Positions 51,165 to 60,688 are shown, counted from the first letter of the stretch. The stretch: DNA of 64,000 nt from an uncultured Fidelibacterota bacterium (GCA_902615915.1 CACMQQ010000003.1:62001-126000), one strand, 5' to 3'. Made by a program: numbers and translations. The notes: generated by a model not told the origin, from the sequence alone.

Positions 51165-51986
51165 TTACTCATCAAGAGGATGAAATGAAAAAAATATTAC
51201 ACCATCGAACCTGGGCTTGCCTTTTGGTAATAGATAATCTAAAAAATCCATTTTAACGGTTTTACCAAACTCCGAAGAAGCATGGATGATTTCACTTTTA
51301 TCTATGATAACTCCTTCGTGGGACACTACCAATCCCATATCAAAATACGATTCCTTGACAAACGCTGCCCCAGCTACAATGGGCAATTTTTCTAGAACCT
51401 TGTTATCTATTTTTTCAGAATCTATATAATAAACTATTGTTGGTTTTTTCCAACCTAGCTCTAAAAATTCATTTCCATCCTTTTTTTCATTCAATGTCAG
51501 ATAAACGCTACTAAGTTGTTCTTGGTCTATTAATTGAGAAGTGATATCACGCGTTGACGGATTGTCTTGTATTCTATCAGAGGTGAAGTGCCATCTAGAT
51601 TTATAAGTAGGCATGCTAATGCCATTAGGATCTTTTTTGTAATGTATTTTTATAATATTGGATCTTGCTTCATCCCAATTTTTACTTTGAACACTTGCAA
51701 TGGATGTCAAAATATGAACAGTACAATCTGAAACATCCATCCTAAAAATTGGATCTAAATCTTTGCCAGTTTCTTCGCCAAGACAAAATAATTGATATGG
51801 TTTTCCAACTTGCCATAACGAAAAAGCTTTAATTCTGTTTAAAAAGTTGGGGTATTTTTTTTGAAATAAAGGTAGGTAGCTAGAGAATTCTCTTCTGTTT
51901 AAGTTCCATGGTTTAGGCAATGTATCTAACCAATCGTACTTTGGCTGACAACTCATAAATAATATAAATAATAAAAAACGAATCAT
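51165..51986 (-). CDS. DUF1460 peptidoglycan amidase-like lipoprotein
   Basis: 273 residues. Lipoprotein signal (LLFILFMSC), then the DUF1460 NlpC/P60-like core: WQVGKPYQLFCLGEETGKDLDPIFRMDVSDCTVHILTSIASV with catalytic Cys in SDC, KSRWHFTSDRIQDN, and VVSHEGVIIDKSEIIHASSEFGKTV supplying the His. Structural work on Bacteroides members assigned the family to N-acetylmuramoyl-L-alanine amidase-like activity. The gene sits between the GH3-beta-lactamase fusion and the symporter, fitting a murein-fragment degradation step outside the cytoplasm. Confidence 0.83.
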   Translation of the reverse strand: MIRFLLFILFMSCQPKYDWLDTLPKPWNLNRREFSSYLPLFQKKYPNFLNRIKAFSLWQVGKPYQLFCLGEETGKDLDPIFRMDVSDCTVHILTSIASVQSKNWDEARSNIIKIHYKKDPNGISMPTYKSRWHFTSDRIQDNPSTRDITSQLIDQEQLSSVYLTLNEKKDGNEFLELGWKKPTIVYYIDSEKIDNKVLEKLPIVAGAAFVKESYFDMGLVVSHEGVIIDKSEIIHASSEFGKTVKMDFLDYLLPKGKPRFDGVIFFSFHPLDE

Positions 51987-52005
51987 ATTTATAAAGCTAA
52001 AATTA

Positions 52006-54918
52006 TCACTTCCACCTATCTCTAAATTCGAGATTTGGATTCACGCTATTAAGTTTTATTAGCTCGTAAACAGAAGAATGAATTCTTTGTCTCCAATCGA
52101 AATATTTTGGATTTTTATATTCTCTTTTTGGATGAACTGCGTTCGTAAAAAGAATAACAAACAAATTGTTATCTGGATCTATCCATAGCGATGTACCTGT
52201 AAATCCAGTGTGACCAAAACTCGAATCTGATAAATATACACCTCCTGATGATTTTCCAGCAGGAGTATCCCAGCCCAAGGCTCTTGAGCTTTCTTTTACT
52301 ATATTTGCTTTCATGGTAAATAGATTTACTGTCTCAGGTTTAAAAAAACGTTTCCATCCATACAATCCATTATTTAACATCATTTGAGAAAACTTGGCTA
52401 TATCCATTGCTGTTGAGAATAATCCTGCATGCCCTGCAACACCGCCAATACTGAACGCATTTTCATCGTGAACGAATCCCAAAATAACTTCATTGGTAAT
52501 TGCACTGATTTCAGTTGGAACAACTCTTTTCAGTTTATGTTTTGGAGGATTAAAAAAAGATGAATTCATACCCAGTGGATTAAATAATAATGAATCTACA
52601 TATTGATCAAGAGGCTTTCCGGAAACCTTTTCAATTAATTTACCCAACACTATCAGCCCAACATCAGAATATACGGTCTTTTCATGTCGATCAAATTCTG
52701 GATCTGTATTCATCACAGAGTCAATCCTTGACTCCACATTGCTGTCCATCAAGTAATACTTTTTAAATGGTGGCAAACCTGATGAATGGGTCATTAAATC
52801 TCTTATGGTAATATTATCTTTTACTTTTTTTGATAAACTATTATTGCTGGAGAACTCAGGAATGTATTTTATGATTTTATCATCAAGGCTAATTTTGTTA
52901 CGATCTACTAAAAACATAACTGCAGAGGTAGTTGATACCACTTTTGTTATCGATGCGAGATCAAAAATAGATCCTCTTACCATTGGTTCAGTTTGCTGGT
53001 AAGTCTTGTATCCAAAACTTTGATGTAAAAAAATCTGCCCATCCTTAGCTGCTAGGATAACTCCTCCAGGAAAAGCAGAATCAGAAACAGCTTCTTCCAA
53101 CAATTGGTTAATTGATGAGATGTCAACATCGATCTCATCAGGTCTTATTCTTATTAACTCTTTTCCTGGTTCTATTTTTTTTTCTTTTGCTTTCCACTCT
53201 TTGGATTCAATATTGATACCTGTGCCCCTCATGGCAATCTCAGGAATTGTGACAGGTAAAATACCTTGAATGGAATTTTTTCCCATGAGCGCATTTACTG
53301 CAGCATTCTGCTGAAGTTGATTGCTGCTATAAGCGCAAAGATATGTAGACGCTTTTGGAAAATCCATTATTAAATAAGGACTTCCAAAACTAGTGATAAT
53401 CAGATTTTCACATTTTTCAATTATTCTGTTAATAAAGTCAGCTTCAACCTCAGGTAAGAATATATTTTCCTTCCATTCAACAGGATTCGCATGAGCATTT
53501 AAAAAGACAATTGCATCAGAGGGTATTTGATCAAGAATGTGGTTTGCAACAACTAAACTATCGCTTTTATCCAATTGAAAAGAGTTTACTTTCCTCCCGC
53601 TTTGTTTTAAGGTTTTTGTAAAATGGCTTTCATTGTGATTATTTGCTCCATCATAAAGATCAATAACATATAGATATTCATCTAATTCGGGTGATAATGG
53701 TAAAATTTGCTTAGTATTTTTAACAAGAGTGATTGATTTAGAAGCAATCTCATCTGCGACAAGGAAGTTGTCTTTTTTTCCTATTGTTCTATGCGTATTG
53801 TAAGAGTTTATAAGTCGCTCTTTATGAAGACCGATCTTTTCTTTCATTTTTAATACTTTGAGAGCGGATCGGTTTATTTGATCCTCATCTATTTCATTTT
53901 CTAATACTGCTTTTTCAATAACATCAATAAAATGAGATAGTCGATCATTCTGAATGATGATATCTGATCCTGCTTTTATTGTTTCAACAATGGCATAATC
54001 ATCCGAATAATTTTTAATTATACCACCCATACCCATAGCATCAGTGATCACTGCGCCATTAAAACTCATTTCTTTCCTAAGAATATCTTGAATCCAAAAA
54101 GAAGATAAGCTAGCTGGCACTTCAGAGTGTCTTTGAAAATCAGGTGCTGAGACATGGGCTATCATCACAGCATCGACTCCTGCTTCAATTGCATAGCGAA
54201 AAGGCGGCAATTCAATATTCCAGAGTCTTGCAGAATCACTGGGAATCATTGCCAGCGCAGAATGAGAATCTGTCTCTGTATCACCGTGGCCAGGAAAATG
54301 TTTTGCAGTGGTAAGCATTCCAAAATCTTTCAGACCTTTTATGAAATCCTTTGAATACTTATGCACAGAATCTGGAACTTCACCGAACGATCTGGTATTG
54401 ATAATTGGATTTTTAGGATTATTGTTGACATCAACCACTGGAGCTAAATTAAAGTGAATTCCAACTGCTCTACTCTCTTCAGCAGAAATTCTTCCTGCTT
54501 CGTAAGCGTAATAAGAATTTCCTGTTGCAGCTATAGCCATCATTGGAGGCAGCCTGACCGATCCATTATATCTTCTACCTAGACCTGATTCTATATCAGC
54601 TTCAACCAAAATTGGCAACTTGGACTTTTGCTGCAAAAAATTCAATGTAGTCAATGAGCTTCCAACGTCGCCAAACCAAATATGAATGATACCTATACCA
54701 TCAGTCTCTATAAGCTGAATAAGTTCTTTCCAATCTTTATTTTCAAAATTAACGTAATGCATATTCATTCTATAAACCATCATTTGAGCTATCTTTTCTC
54801 TTAATGTCATTTTTTTAATAACTGATTCAGCCCAAGAATTTTCAATGAGATTAGTTACAATGCTCGAGCAGGATAATAGAAATGCAAAAGATAGGATAAT
54901 TATTTTTTTAGTTAGCAT
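52006..54918 (-). CDS. GH3 N-acetylglucosaminidase fused to beta-lactamase-family serine hydrolase
   Basis: 970 residues with lipoprotein signal (FAFLLSC). Residues ~35-370 are a NagZ-type GH3 barrel: KHFPGHGDTETDSH (206-219, acid/base dyad D217/H219) and nucleophile D293 in GAVITDAMGM. Residues ~385-590 are a GH3 C-terminal domain. Residues ~595-955 are a class C beta-lactamase/esterase fold with SITK (655-658), YSD (749-751) and HTG (902-904). The fusion couples release of GlcNAc with a hydrolase that may cut stem peptides or esters. Its start lies only 20 to 56 bp from the divergent GH3 gene. Confidence 0.9.
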   Translation of the reverse strand: MLTKKIIILSFAFLLSCSSIVTNLIENSWAESVIKKMTLREKIAQMMVYRMNMHYVNFENKDWKELIQLIETDGIGIIHIWFGDVGSSLTTLNFLQQKSKLPILVEADIESGLGRRYNGSVRLPPMMAIAATGNSYYAYEAGRISAEESRAVGIHFNLAPVVDVNNNPKNPIINTRSFGEVPDSVHKYSKDFIKGLKDFGMLTTAKHFPGHGDTETDSHSALAMIPSDSARLWNIELPPFRYAIEAGVDAVMIAHVSAPDFQRHSEVPASLSSFWIQDILRKEMSFNGAVITDAMGMGGIIKNYSDDYAIVETIKAGSDIIIQNDRLSHFIDVIEKAVLENEIDEDQINRSALKVLKMKEKIGLHKERLINSYNTHRTIGKKDNFLVADEIASKSITLVKNTKQILPLSPELDEYLYVIDLYDGANNHNESHFTKTLKQSGRKVNSFQLDKSDSLVVANHILDQIPSDAIVFLNAHANPVEWKENIFLPEVEADFINRIIEKCENLIITSFGSPYLIMDFPKASTYLCAYSSNQLQQNAAVNALMGKNSIQGILPVTIPEIAMRGTGINIESKEWKAKEKKIEPGKELIRIRPDEIDVDISSINQLLEEAVSDSAFPGGVILAAKDGQIFLHQSFGYKTYQQTEPMVRGSIFDLASITKVVSTTSAVMFLVDRNKISLDDKIIKYIPEFSSNNSLSKKVKDNITIRDLMTHSSGLPPFKKYYLMDSNVESRIDSVMNTDPEFDRHEKTVYSDVGLIVLGKLIEKVSGKPLDQYVDSLLFNPLGMNSSFFNPPKHKLKRVVPTEISAITNEVILGFVHDENAFSIGGVAGHAGLFSTAMDIAKFSQMMLNNGLYGWKRFFKPETVNLFTMKANIVKESSRALGWDTPAGKSSGGVYLSDSSFGHTGFTGTSLWIDPDNNLFVILFTNAVHPKREYKNPKYFDWRQRIHSSVYELIKLNSVNPNLEFRDRWK

Positions 54919-54974
54919 AGTCTAAAAATTAACTGAACTTGCGCAATAAGTCTTTAACTTTTATTTTGGTGCTT

Positions 54975-56027
54975 ATGAATATGCAATATCCAGATGTGGA
55001 ATCTATGATTTGTCAAATGATAATGATTGGCCTGAAAGGTTCAAATAAAAAAGATATAGCTAACTTTATGGAAACTCTCCCTTCGCATGATATTGGAGGA
55101 GTCATACTTTATGACGAGGATCTTACAAGCAAAGATATTTCTACGAAAAATATTATTGATTCTAATCAGCTTAAGGAATTCACTTTTTTTTTACAGTCAC
55201 AATTTAATACATCCCTACTCATAGGAATTGATCAGGAGGGTGGTCAGGTAAATAGGTTGAAGAATATTGATGAATATAAGGACTTTGAAAGCTGGGCTGA
55301 AATAGGAAAAATTAATGAACCATTGAAAACTTCCAGCTTCGCAAAAAGAACAGCTGAAGCACTAAAATTACATGGCATCAATTTAAATTTTGCTCCTGTG
55401 CTAGATCTAGAAATGAATCCTTTGTCAATAATAGCTAAGAAAAGAAGATGCATATCAAAAAATTCTTCAGATACCATTGATCACTCAAAACTCTTTATCA
55501 ATGAACATCGATCGCTCGGAATAATTTCTATAGCAAAACATTTTCCAGGCCAAGGAAGTGCAAAAGATGATACTCACTTATCATTGACTGACAACACCAA
55601 TGAATGGAGTGAAGAAGAAATTCTACCATACAAACATTTGATAAAGGATAATTATCTTGACGGAATTATGACCTCTCATATAATTAACCGCAAACTAGAT
55701 AAAGAATACCCGGCAACTCTATCTAAGAAGATATTGAATGGCCTTTTAAGAAAAAATTTGAATTTTAAAGGCTTGATAATAAGCGATGATCCTCAAATGA
55801 AAGCTATTGCTGACTATTATGAATTAAAAAATGTTTTACGTTTAATGATTAACGCAGGGGTAAATCTCTTCTGTTTTGGAAATAATCTTATTTATGATAA
55901 ATACATTGCTAGAAAAGTTTTAGCATTAATAAAAGAGCTGCTGAGCGAAAAACTAATTCAGCTAGATTCAATTATTCACTCCTACATGAAGATTATCGAT
56001 CTTAAACAAAAATATAAAATAATATGA
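54975..56027 (+). CDS. NagZ-like GH3 beta-N-acetylglucosaminidase
   Basis: 350 residues from the chosen ATG, the usual NagZ length; a TTG at 54939 would add a short hydrophobic leader. Motifs: IGGVILYDEDL, LLIGIDQEGGQVNRL, INLNFAPVLDLEMNP, AKHFPGQGSAKDDTH (D199/H201; Gln replaces the usual His of PGHG) and nucleophile in GLIISDDPQMKAI. Without the leader it is cytoplasmic, where NagZ acts on imported GlcNAc-anhMurNAc peptides, consistent with the AmpG-like gene in the same run. First gene of a five-gene coupled operon (4-nt overlap with the kinase). Confidence 0.83.
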   Translation: MNMQYPDVESMICQMIMIGLKGSNKKDIANFMETLPSHDIGGVILYDEDLTSKDISTKNIIDSNQLKEFTFFLQSQFNTSLLIGIDQEGGQVNRLKNIDEYKDFESWAEIGKINEPLKTSSFAKRTAEALKLHGINLNFAPVLDLEMNPLSIIAKKRRCISKNSSDTIDHSKLFINEHRSLGIISIAKHFPGQGSAKDDTHLSLTDNTNEWSEEEILPYKHLIKDNYLDGIMTSHIINRKLDKEYPATLSKKILNGLLRKNLNFKGLIISDDPQMKAIADYYELKNVLRLMINAGVNLFCFGNNLIYDKYIARKVLALIKELLSEKLIQLDSIIHSYMKIIDLKQKYKII

Positions 56028-57046
56028 ATTACGTATGTATCGATGGGGGTGGAACTAAAGTTCAGGCAGCAAGAGTAAAAATCAACTCATCTAATTCAAT
56101 AGATATAATTGAGCCTATTATAGAGAGAAAATATCTAGAGCACAAATCGTATAATCCAAACTTCATTCCAATTTCTATTGATGATCAAAAAAGAAATCAT
56201 CCAATTTTGGATATTGAATCACATCAAGGAATGGTCATAGTTAAAACCATTGTTCAAATAATAAAAGATCTAAATGATGATGAAGATATAAAAATTGCTA
56301 TAGCCATGCCTGGAGAAAAAACAAGTGACAAAAGAGGCATCAAAATAATGAAGAATGGCCCCAGAATGATGAATTTTTGTAAAGAATTAGAAGCTCAGAT
56401 CCCAAATCTAGTAAAACCAATAATACAAATAGAAAACGATTCAAAAATGTGTGGATTGGGAGAAAATATCCATAAAAAAGGTTCATTTCGCAATATTAAA
56501 AATGGTTACTATTTAGGAGGCGGAACAGGTTTAGCAGAATGTTTAAAATTAAATGGTAATATTTTTGATATAAATGAAATTAAAGATTGGATTGGAAAAG
56601 CTTGGGAGTTGAAAACTGCAAATGGTTATGATTTTGAAACTCTATCTTCGCTTAAAGGAATAAATAAATTAATCAACAAAGGAAAGAAAAAAGATATCGC
56701 AATCGGGATCGCTGATCTAATTCTTGAAAGAATTACAACTGTACATCATGGCTGGGAAGATCAATTCATAATTGATCGCAAACTAAAACCAAAACATCCA
56801 TATCTAAATAATTATTTGGACAAAATTATCATCGGTCAACAACTTTCTATCTTTCTAGGTAGCGATAATGATGGAATAGAGATTTTCAATACCATTTTAA
56901 ATATTTTTGAATCGAAACTGAAAGCGCTTAACGGACAAATTAAAGATTTTTATTTGGATAAAAATTCTTTAAAAAGTGATTTTATAGTACTTTCTAAGCT
57001 ACGCAAATCACCGCTTGTAGGGCTGGGATCAACAATACTGAATTAA
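56024..57046 (+). CDS. ASKHA-superfamily sugar kinase (ROK/BadF-like)
   Basis: 340 residues. Phosphate-1 motif YVCIDGGGTKVQAARV at the N-terminus, IKIAIAMPGEKTSDKRGI, then IENDSKMCGLGENI with the ROK-type catalytic Asp and YYLGGGTGLAECLKLNG as phosphate-2. The ROK CxCGxxGC zinc motif is absent. GlcNAc, MurNAc (MurK is BadF-like) or ManNAc kinase are candidates. Position between NagZ-like and SpoIID genes with ATGA coupling argues for phosphorylating a murein sugar. No MurQ etherase gene is present in the window. Confidence 0.72.
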   Translation: MNYVCIDGGGTKVQAARVKINSSNSIDIIEPIIERKYLEHKSYNPNFIPISIDDQKRNHPILDIESHQGMVIVKTIVQIIKDLNDDEDIKIAIAMPGEKTSDKRGIKIMKNGPRMMNFCKELEAQIPNLVKPIIQIENDSKMCGLGENIHKKGSFRNIKNGYYLGGGTGLAECLKLNGNIFDINEIKDWIGKAWELKTANGYDFETLSSLKGINKLINKGKKKDIAIGIADLILERITTVHHGWEDQFIIDRKLKPKHPYLNNYLDKIIIGQQLSIFLGSDNDGIEIFNTILNIFESKLKALNGQIKDFYLDKNSLKSDFIVLSKLRKSPLVGLGSTILN

Positions 57047-58294
57047 ATGAGTAAAAATCAAAAATTAACTATGCAAGAACCATTGATTAAAATAGGTCTA
57101 GTGCTTCCAGAGGATAGCATGAAGGTTTTAACAATAAAGATTTTTAAACCAAATTCTTTTTTGATTACTGGCTCTGAAAAAGATTATGATCCTAAATCGT
57201 CAAATAAATTAATTTTTAAAATAAAAAATGAAATGATTTCATGCAAGGAATTGAATATTCTATCAAAAGAAATAAAGATTAAGAATAAATATAAAGAAAG
57301 TGATGCAAAAATAAAAATTTATGGCCTAACAGCAGGACGAGGCTTTCATTGGCAGAAAGAGATATCTGCTTCATATTGGGGCTCACTTATTATAAAAATT
57401 TATGATTCTAATCTATTGGTTTATAATGAAATATTCTTAGAACAATATTTAATGTGTGTGAGTACCTCTGAAATGAGCGAAAAATGTCCGACAGAATTTT
57501 TAAAAGCTCAAACCATCATAGCGCGATCATGGTTTCTTGCCAATAAAGAGAAAAAGCATTCTTCGCTGGGTTTTGATATTTGCAACGACGATTGCTGTCA
57601 AAGATATCACGGTTGCAATCATATTTCTTCACACTCTATTAAAAGCGCAAAATCTACAAGAGGCAAAGTTCTTGCCCACAAAGGTATGATCTGTGATGCT
57701 CGGTATTCAAAATCATGTGGGGGAATTTCAGAAGATTATGAGAATGTATGGCAAGGAGAACCTGTTCCATATTTGCGATCTATCAATGATTACATAAATG
57801 ACAAAACGCCCTTTTGCAGTAGTAAAAAAATAGATGAATCATTCTTAAAAAACTATATTGGTAATGTTGATGAGAATGGAAAATACTATAGATGGCAGAT
57901 TGAACTCAGTAAAAAAGGCATTATTAAAAATGTTTATAAAACTTTAAAAATTAAAATATTTGACATCACATCACTAGTTCCCATGAAAAAGGGTAAATCG
58001 GCAAGGATAGCAAAATTAGAAATTAGATATTTAAATGAACTGAATAAAAACAAATCAATTATTTTAAATTCAGAATATGAGATCCGTAAAGTATTATCAA
58101 AGGACTTCCTTTTCAGCTCTGCTTTTGAAATTGAAGAAGTTAAAGATGGCTACCTATTGAATGGAAGAGGTTGGGGTCATGGAGTCGGCCTATGTCAAAT
58201 AGGTGCATTGAGTATGGCATTAGAAAAATATGACCACAATCAAATCCTTTCTCATTATTACAGCAACACAAATATCATATCATTATATAAATGA
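57047..58294 (+). CDS. SpoIID/LytB-domain protein
   Basis: 415 residues. The SpoIID domain spans ~120-410: YLMCVSTSEMSEKCPTEFLKAQTIIARSWFLANKEKKH, DICNDDCCQRYHGCN, ARYSKSCGGISEDYENVWQGEPVPYL and the C-terminal NGRGWGHGVGLCQIGALSMALEKYDHNQILSHYYS. SpoIID is a lytic transglycosylase that cuts denuded glycan. No signal peptide is visible (MSKNQKLTMQEPLIKIGLV), so a cytoplasmic or unconventional location is likely. Starts on the base after the kinase stop and overlaps the MFS gene by 4 nt. Confidence 0.85.
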   Translation: MSKNQKLTMQEPLIKIGLVLPEDSMKVLTIKIFKPNSFLITGSEKDYDPKSSNKLIFKIKNEMISCKELNILSKEIKIKNKYKESDAKIKIYGLTAGRGFHWQKEISASYWGSLIIKIYDSNLLVYNEIFLEQYLMCVSTSEMSEKCPTEFLKAQTIIARSWFLANKEKKHSSLGFDICNDDCCQRYHGCNHISSHSIKSAKSTRGKVLAHKGMICDARYSKSCGGISEDYENVWQGEPVPYLRSINDYINDKTPFCSSKKIDESFLKNYIGNVDENGKYYRWQIELSKKGIIKNVYKTLKIKIFDITSLVPMKKGKSARIAKLEIRYLNELNKNKSIILNSEYEIRKVLSKDFLFSSAFEIEEVKDGYLLNGRGWGHGVGLCQIGALSMALEKYDHNQILSHYYSNTNIISLYK

Positions 58295-59559
58295 AAAAAA
58301 ATTCCTCTTCTGATCATTGGAAATGGATACCCTCGCTTTATTTCATAGAGGGCTTACCATGGGCAATAACAATGATAGTTTCAGTTGTAATGTATAAGAA
58401 TTTGAATATTTCCAATTCAGACATAGCGCTTTGTACTAGCTGGCTATACTTACCATGGGTTATTAAACCGTTTTGGAGCCCAATTATAGATACAGTAAAT
58501 ACAAAACGATCTTGGATAATAGGCATGCAATTATTAATTGGCTGCTGTCTTGCGCTGATTGGCCTAACCATCCCTTTGGAATCTTTTTTTAAATATACAC
58601 TAGTATTTTTCTGGTTAATTGCATTTAGCTCTGCAACACAAGACATTGCTGCAGATGGATTATACTTGCTTAGCCTATCTAGCCATGATCAAGCATGGTA
58701 TATTGGCATTAGGAACACTTTTTACAGATTAGCGATTATAACAGGTCAAGGCTTGATTATAATTATTGTAGGATATTTGACTGATCTTACTGGTCAAATT
58801 AATCTTGCCTGGTCATTGTTATTTTTTTCCCTCTCAGTCACATTATTTATAAGCGCATTTTATCATTATAAAGTGCTACCTAAAAATGAACAAAAGAGGA
58901 GTAATAATTCTAGCCAATTATTTCAAGAGTTTTACCTCATTTTAAAATCCTTTTTTTTAAAACCATCCATATCTGTATCAATTATTTTTATTTTAATATA
59001 TCGATTCGGAGAAGCACAATTAGTCAAGATTGCGCCATTATTTATGCTTGATTCATTGAAGGATGGAGGTTTAGGACTAAGCAATGTTGAATATGGCTTT
59101 CTCTATGGAACATTGGGAACAGCATGCTTAACAATAGGAGGAATTGTTGGGGGGATTTTAATCGCAAAACAAGGTCTTAAGTTTTGGATTGTATGGATGG
59201 CTTTGGCTATGAAATTACCAGACATTGTATATGTGTACATGGCGCATTCGCTACCCTCAAACAAAATTTTGATTGGCACACTGGTATGTATTGAACAATT
59301 CGGCTATGGTTTTGGCTTTACTGCGTATTTGTTATACATGATGATGATATCCGAGGGTAAGAATAGCACTTCTCATTATGCAATATGTACTGGTATCATG
59401 GCGATGGGGATGATGGTCCCCAGCATGTTTAGCGGAATGATCCAAGAATCATTTGGATATTTTAATTTTTTCATTTGGGTAATTTTATCAACAATCCCAG
59501 GACTGATAATGATCAAGTTTCTTTCAATTAAACAAAACTATGGAAGAAATAAAGCATGA
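58291..59559 (+). CDS. AmpG-like MFS muropeptide permease
   Basis: 422 residues, about 12 membrane helices. The start WKWIPSLYFIEGLPWAITMIVSVVMYKNLNISNSDIALCTSWLYLPWVIKPFWSPIIDTVNTKRSWI is AmpG-type (YFxEGLP, WxxKPxWSPxxD), with ATQDIAADGLYL in helix 4. AmpG imports GlcNAc-1,6-anhydro-MurNAc and its peptides. Coupled by ATGA to both the SpoIID gene and the NagX-like gene, which supports a murein cargo. Confidence 0.82.
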   Translation: MKKNSSSDHWKWIPSLYFIEGLPWAITMIVSVVMYKNLNISNSDIALCTSWLYLPWVIKPFWSPIIDTVNTKRSWIIGMQLLIGCCLALIGLTIPLESFFKYTLVFFWLIAFSSATQDIAADGLYLLSLSSHDQAWYIGIRNTFYRLAIITGQGLIIIIVGYLTDLTGQINLAWSLLFFSLSVTLFISAFYHYKVLPKNEQKRSNNSSQLFQEFYLILKSFFLKPSISVSIIFILIYRFGEAQLVKIAPLFMLDSLKDGGLGLSNVEYGFLYGTLGTACLTIGGIVGGILIAKQGLKFWIVWMALAMKLPDIVYVYMAHSLPSNKILIGTLVCIEQFGYGFGFTAYLLYMMMISEGKNSTSHYAICTGIMAMGMMVPSMFSGMIQESFGYFNFFIWVILSTIPGLIMIKFLSIKQNYGRNKA

Positions 59560-60683
59560 ATCATCCAACTCTCAGAAGAATACTTGCAATTGATGCTTTC
59601 AGAGGTTTGACTTTGGCATTTATGATTATTGTCAATATGCCTGGTTCGTGGGCTAAGGCCTATCAGCCACTGATCCATGCCAATTGGCATGGATGCACAC
59701 CTACCGATCTAGTGTTTCCTTTTTTTCTATTTGTTGTAGGCATTTCAATGCGTTATTCATTTGAAAAATATGATATGTGCCTCACCAAACCATTGTTTTT
59801 AAAAACCTTTAAAAGAGGAATTTCCATTTTCTTAATCGGTTTGTTACTTAATGCATTTCCTTTCATCAGACAAGATTGGGATTGGTCTTCGTTGAGAATC
59901 CTCGGTGTGCTACAGCGAATTGGGATTTGTTATTTTTTTTCAAGTATCATCGTATTGAAAAATGATATCCGCAACATAGTAAAAATTACAATTGCTCTAT
60001 TAATTGGTTATTGGGGGTTAATGGAGATCTTTGGCATCTACCATGGAACAGACCCTTATGCTTTACAAACAAATATAATTTTAGCATTTGATAATTTAAT
60101 ATTGGGTGAAAGTCATCTATATAAAGGTATGGGCATACCATTTGACCCAGAAGGAATACTAAGCACCATTCCCTCCCTCGCAACTACTAATTTTGGTTTC
60201 CTGGTTGGCACTATGATGATTACTAATAAAAAAATTAGGGATAATATCAAAAGAATGATTGTCTTAGGATTAGGATCTTTGCTAATAGGTTTGTTTTGGG
60301 GCATTTTAATGCCTATCAATAAACAACTTTGGACCAGCTCTTATGTAATGTTTACAGCTGGTATTGCGACTCTTTTCATTTCCTTTATGATATACATTAT
60401 TGATATAAAGAAGTATAGAAGCGTAGCTAAAGGTTTAGCTGTTCTAGGGTCGAATTCAATTTTTCTTTTCATTATTTCAGCCATATGGACAAAGATATTG
60501 TTGAGAATTGATTTTCAATTAAATGAAAGTGTTGTAAACGGATACTATTATCTTTATAAAACAGTTTTTTTTGAACTGAATGAGGGATCTTTCGGGTCAC
60601 TTCTTTTTGCAATTTTTCACCTTATCATTTTCTGGCTATTGCTATATTGGATGAAAAAAAAGAAAATATTCCTAAAGATATAA
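59556..60683 (+). CDS. NagX-like membrane protein (heparan glucosaminide N-acetyltransferase-like, COG4299)
   Basis: 375 residues, 10 to 11 helices. Family pattern: RILAIDAFRGLTLAFMIIVNMPGSW, HANWHGCTPTDLVFPFFLFVVGISM, ILGVLQRIGICYFF and DPEGILSTIPSLATTNFGFLVGTMM. Members include human HGSNAT and bacterial NagX, encoded in GlcNAc-utilisation regulons and proposed to act on or transport GlcNAc. Here it closes the five-gene murein operon, fitting a GlcNAc or glucosamine step at the inner membrane. Confidence 0.83.
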   Translation: MNHPTLRRILAIDAFRGLTLAFMIIVNMPGSWAKAYQPLIHANWHGCTPTDLVFPFFLFVVGISMRYSFEKYDMCLTKPLFLKTFKRGISIFLIGLLLNAFPFIRQDWDWSSLRILGVLQRIGICYFFSSIIVLKNDIRNIVKITIALLIGYWGLMEIFGIYHGTDPYALQTNIILAFDNLILGESHLYKGMGIPFDPEGILSTIPSLATTNFGFLVGTMMITNKKIRDNIKRMIVLGLGSLLIGLFWGILMPINKQLWTSSYVMFTAGIATLFISFMIYIIDIKKYRSVAKGLAVLGSNSIFLFIISAIWTKILLRIDFQLNESVVNGYYYLYKTVFFELNEGSFGSLLFAIFHLIIFWLLLYWMKKKKIFLKI

Positions 60684-60688
60684 AAATT

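Noticed and set aside
52006-54918. GH3-beta-lactamase fusion as an antibiotic-resistance gene
   Set aside because: The serine hydrolase has an HTG in place of KTG and is fused to a glycosidase in a murein locus; resistance is not supported.
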